Assembly: GCA_035604215.1 (NCBI GenBank)
Contig: DATNIW010000019.1
Location: 1-15,983, forward strand
Source: UBA5070 sp035604215
GTDB taxonomy: Bacteria; Fibrobacterota; Fibrobacteria; UBA5070
Reading direction: 5' to 3'
DNA: 15,983 nucleotides
The position numbers were made by a program, and so were the translations under genes. The notes under the pieces are model-generated. The model saw nothing but the letters and a program-made list of their open reading frames with translations, was not told the origin of the DNA and did no database searches. Positions within the stretch are counted from its first letter, which is position 1. Each line of letters opens with the position of its first letter. Shown in pieces: positions 14,654 through 15,983 of the stretch.

Positions 14654-15924
14654 TCCAGGAACGTCCATTCGAGTTCCGGCGCGACCACTCCGGGTCGGCG
14701 CTGGATCCAGTAGGGTGTCCGCCCGAATCCGCCATGGACGGAAAACGGAAGACCCGGGTTTCCCTTGCCCGCGGCGAGGATTTCACGGTGTCCGTGGAGG
14801 GCGGCGACCAGCTCCACCCGGTAATCGCCCTCGTTGAGGAGCCGCGAGGGCAGAACGACTTCCAATCGGTGTTCGCCGGGTCCCAACCGGCGCTCGACGT
14901 GGGCGGGACAATCCCTGTGCTGCGAGCGGAAGATCTCGACACCTTCGGGCGTGGTGACCACGATGCCCAGCACCAGCCCTTCCACCTCTTCCTCGACCGT
15001 TCCGGCGATCCGCAACCGGATGGAGCTTCCGTACTGGAACGAGTTGGAACCGGTCCAGCCATCGTCGGACGACAGGGAGAGTTCCATGGGCCGGAAGAAC
15101 GGGTCCGGATAGGCGCCGCCGTCGTTGACCCATCTCGAACCCGACGATTCCTCGGATCTGTTTCCGGCGAGGTACGCCTGCACGACGGAATCGATGTCGC
15201 CGTCCTGGACCAGCCGACCACGGTCCAGGAGGATTCCGCGGCTGCAAAGGGTGCGCATGGCGGAGACGCTGTGGCTCACGAAGAGCACCGTGCGGCCCTG
15301 GCCGGCGATCTGCCCCATCTTCCCCATGCACTTGCGCTGGAAATTGACATCCCCGACGGCGAGGGCCTCGTCGATCAGCAGCACTTCCGTGCTGAGATGG
15401 GCCGCGACGGAAAAGGCGAGGCGAAGGTACATGCCGCTGGAGTACCGCTTCACCTGCATGTCGATGAACGACTCCATCTCCGCGAACGCCACGATCTCGT
15501 CGAACCGGTTCTGCACCTCGGCGCGTCGCATTCCCAGGATGGTGGCGGCGAGGTACACGTTCTCGCGCCCGGTGAGGTCCTGGTGGAATCCGGTCCCGAC
15601 TTCCAGGAGCGACCCGATCCGTCCGCGGACCAGGGCTTCGCCTTCGCTGGGTGCCGTGATTCTGGAAAGAACCTTGAGCAGCGTGCTCTTGCCCGCGCCG
15701 TTGTGGCCGGCCAACGCCACCACCTCTCCCGGATGGACCTGGAAGCCCACGTCGCGCAACGCCCAGAAGCGCTCCTGAGGCACTCGGCGAAAGATCCGTC
15801 CGGTGGCGATTCCCTTCATGGTCTCCACCGCCGCGTCCGCGAAATCTCCGGCCCATCGCTGCCCTGGTTGCGGAATGAGGTAGCTCTTGCCCAACCCTCG
15901 GATCTCCAGGATGGGGACGCTCAC
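14650..15924 (-). CDS. ABC polysaccharide exporter ATPase with C-terminal cargo-binding domain (Wzt-like)
   Basis: This is a 424-aa cytoplasmic nucleotide-binding subunit of an ABC-2-type glycan exporter (O-antigen, capsule or teichoic-acid type). It has Walker A GHNGAGKST (73-81), Q-loop region LLEVGTGFHQDLTGRENVYL, signature YSSGM (161-165), Walker B LLIDE (182-186) and switch H218 in FVSHS. The spacing is typical of Wzt/TagH proteins. Residues about 265-424 form a beta-rich extension (YGSSIRLRI, VLGIVVTTPEGVEIF, LPSRLLNEGDYRVEL) like the Wzt C-terminal domain, which in known systems recognises the modified end of the polymer. The start is a GTG at 15924 that overlaps the permease stop as GTGA, and its stop overlaps the fucosyltransferase start. 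The tight overlaps indicate one operon. Confidence 0.94.
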   Translation of the reverse strand: MSVPILEIRGLGKSYLIPQPGQRWAGDFADAAVETMKGIATGRIFRRVPQERFWALRDVGFQVHPGEVVALAGHNGAGKSTLLKVLSRITAPSEGEALVRGRIGSLLEVGTGFHQDLTGRENVYLAATILGMRRAEVQNRFDEIVAFAEMESFIDMQVKRYSSGMYLRLAFSVAAHLSTEVLLIDEALAVGDVNFQRKCMGKMGQIAGQGRTVLFVSHSVSAMRTLCSRGILLDRGRLVQDGDIDSVVQAYLAGNRSEESSGSRWVNDGGAYPDPFFRPMELSLSSDDGWTGSNSFQYGSSIRLRIAGTVEEEVEGLVLGIVVTTPEGVEIFRSQHRDCPAHVERRLGPGEHRLEVVLPSRLLNEGDYRVELVAALHGHREILAAGKGNPGLPFSVHGGFGRTPYWIQRRPGVVAPELEWTFLE

Positions 15925-15983
15925 AGCCAGTCCGCCATGCGGCGTTCCACGCGCCGGAACACCGCGACCGCCACGACCACCAG
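15921..15983 (-). CDS. ABC-2 type permease, C-terminal end only (Wzm-like)
   Basis: Only the last 20 codons and the stop are in the window. They translate to LVVVAVAVFRRVERRMADWL. A hydrophobic stretch followed by F-R-R-x-E-R-x-x-A-D is the usual end of ABC-2 polysaccharide permeases. The TGA stop overlaps the GTG start of the Wzt-like gene by four bases. The gene runs off the right edge at its 5' side. The assignment rests on this tail and the operon position. Confidence 0.75.
   Translation of the reverse strand: MVVVAVAVFRRVERRMADWL

Overview
The window is a GC-rich (by eye roughly 65%) stretch of bacterial chromosome from a free-living, plant-polysaccharide-degrading Gram-negative. Three exported proteins (a GH5 glucanase, a PF13449-type protein and a GH10 xylanase-like enzyme) each end in a similar short beta-sandwich tail. 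The tail resembles the C-terminal sorting or FlgD-Ig-like domains of Bacteroidota and Fibrobacterota secreted enzymes. Together with the high GC this makes a Fibrobacterota-like organism my best guess. That is an inference from protein style, not from a marker gene.

Layout: the GH5 gene (157-2163, +) faces the PF13449 gene (2237-3853, -) across a 10-bp-stem hairpin. Divergent from the latter, a + strand run carries a class I glutamine amidotransferase (3994-4692), a double cysteine-cluster protein (about 4704-5408), metG (5447-7504) and an AHSA1/SRPBCC protein (7598-8020). On the - strand follow aqpZ (8045-8734) and the GH10 gene (8889-10280). Divergent from GH10 is a transcription factor with two tandem GntR-type winged helices and a LacI-type sensor (10426-11793). 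Its promoter region holds three tandem 9-bp repeats. After a 234-bp hairpin-rich spacer comes a DEAD-box RNA helicase (12028-13695, +). The right end is a - strand surface-polysaccharide operon with 4-bp gene overlaps: Wzm-like permease (only its last 20 codons are here), Wzt-like ATPase with a C-terminal cargo-binding domain (14650-15924) and a GT10 fucosyltransferase (13715-14653).

How the parts fit: GH5 and GH10 supply cellulose/xylan hydrolysis outside the cell. The double-winged-helix regulator is the natural candidate for sugar-responsive control of GH10. The Wzm/Wzt/GT10 genes would make and export a fucosylated glycan. MetRS, the helicase and the aquaporin are housekeeping or stress functions that sit between these blocks. 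Coding density is very high. No gene-free stretch exceeds 234 bp, and I see no tRNA, rRNA, CRISPR array, insertion sequence or phage gene. I found no clear-cut new multi-gene system. The least conventional items are the tandem-wHTH regulator with its repeat operator candidate, the double cysteine-cluster protein with a probable non-ATG start, the hairpin-rich spacer before the helicase, the divergent GH10 and the coupling of a fucosyltransferase to an ABC glycan exporter.
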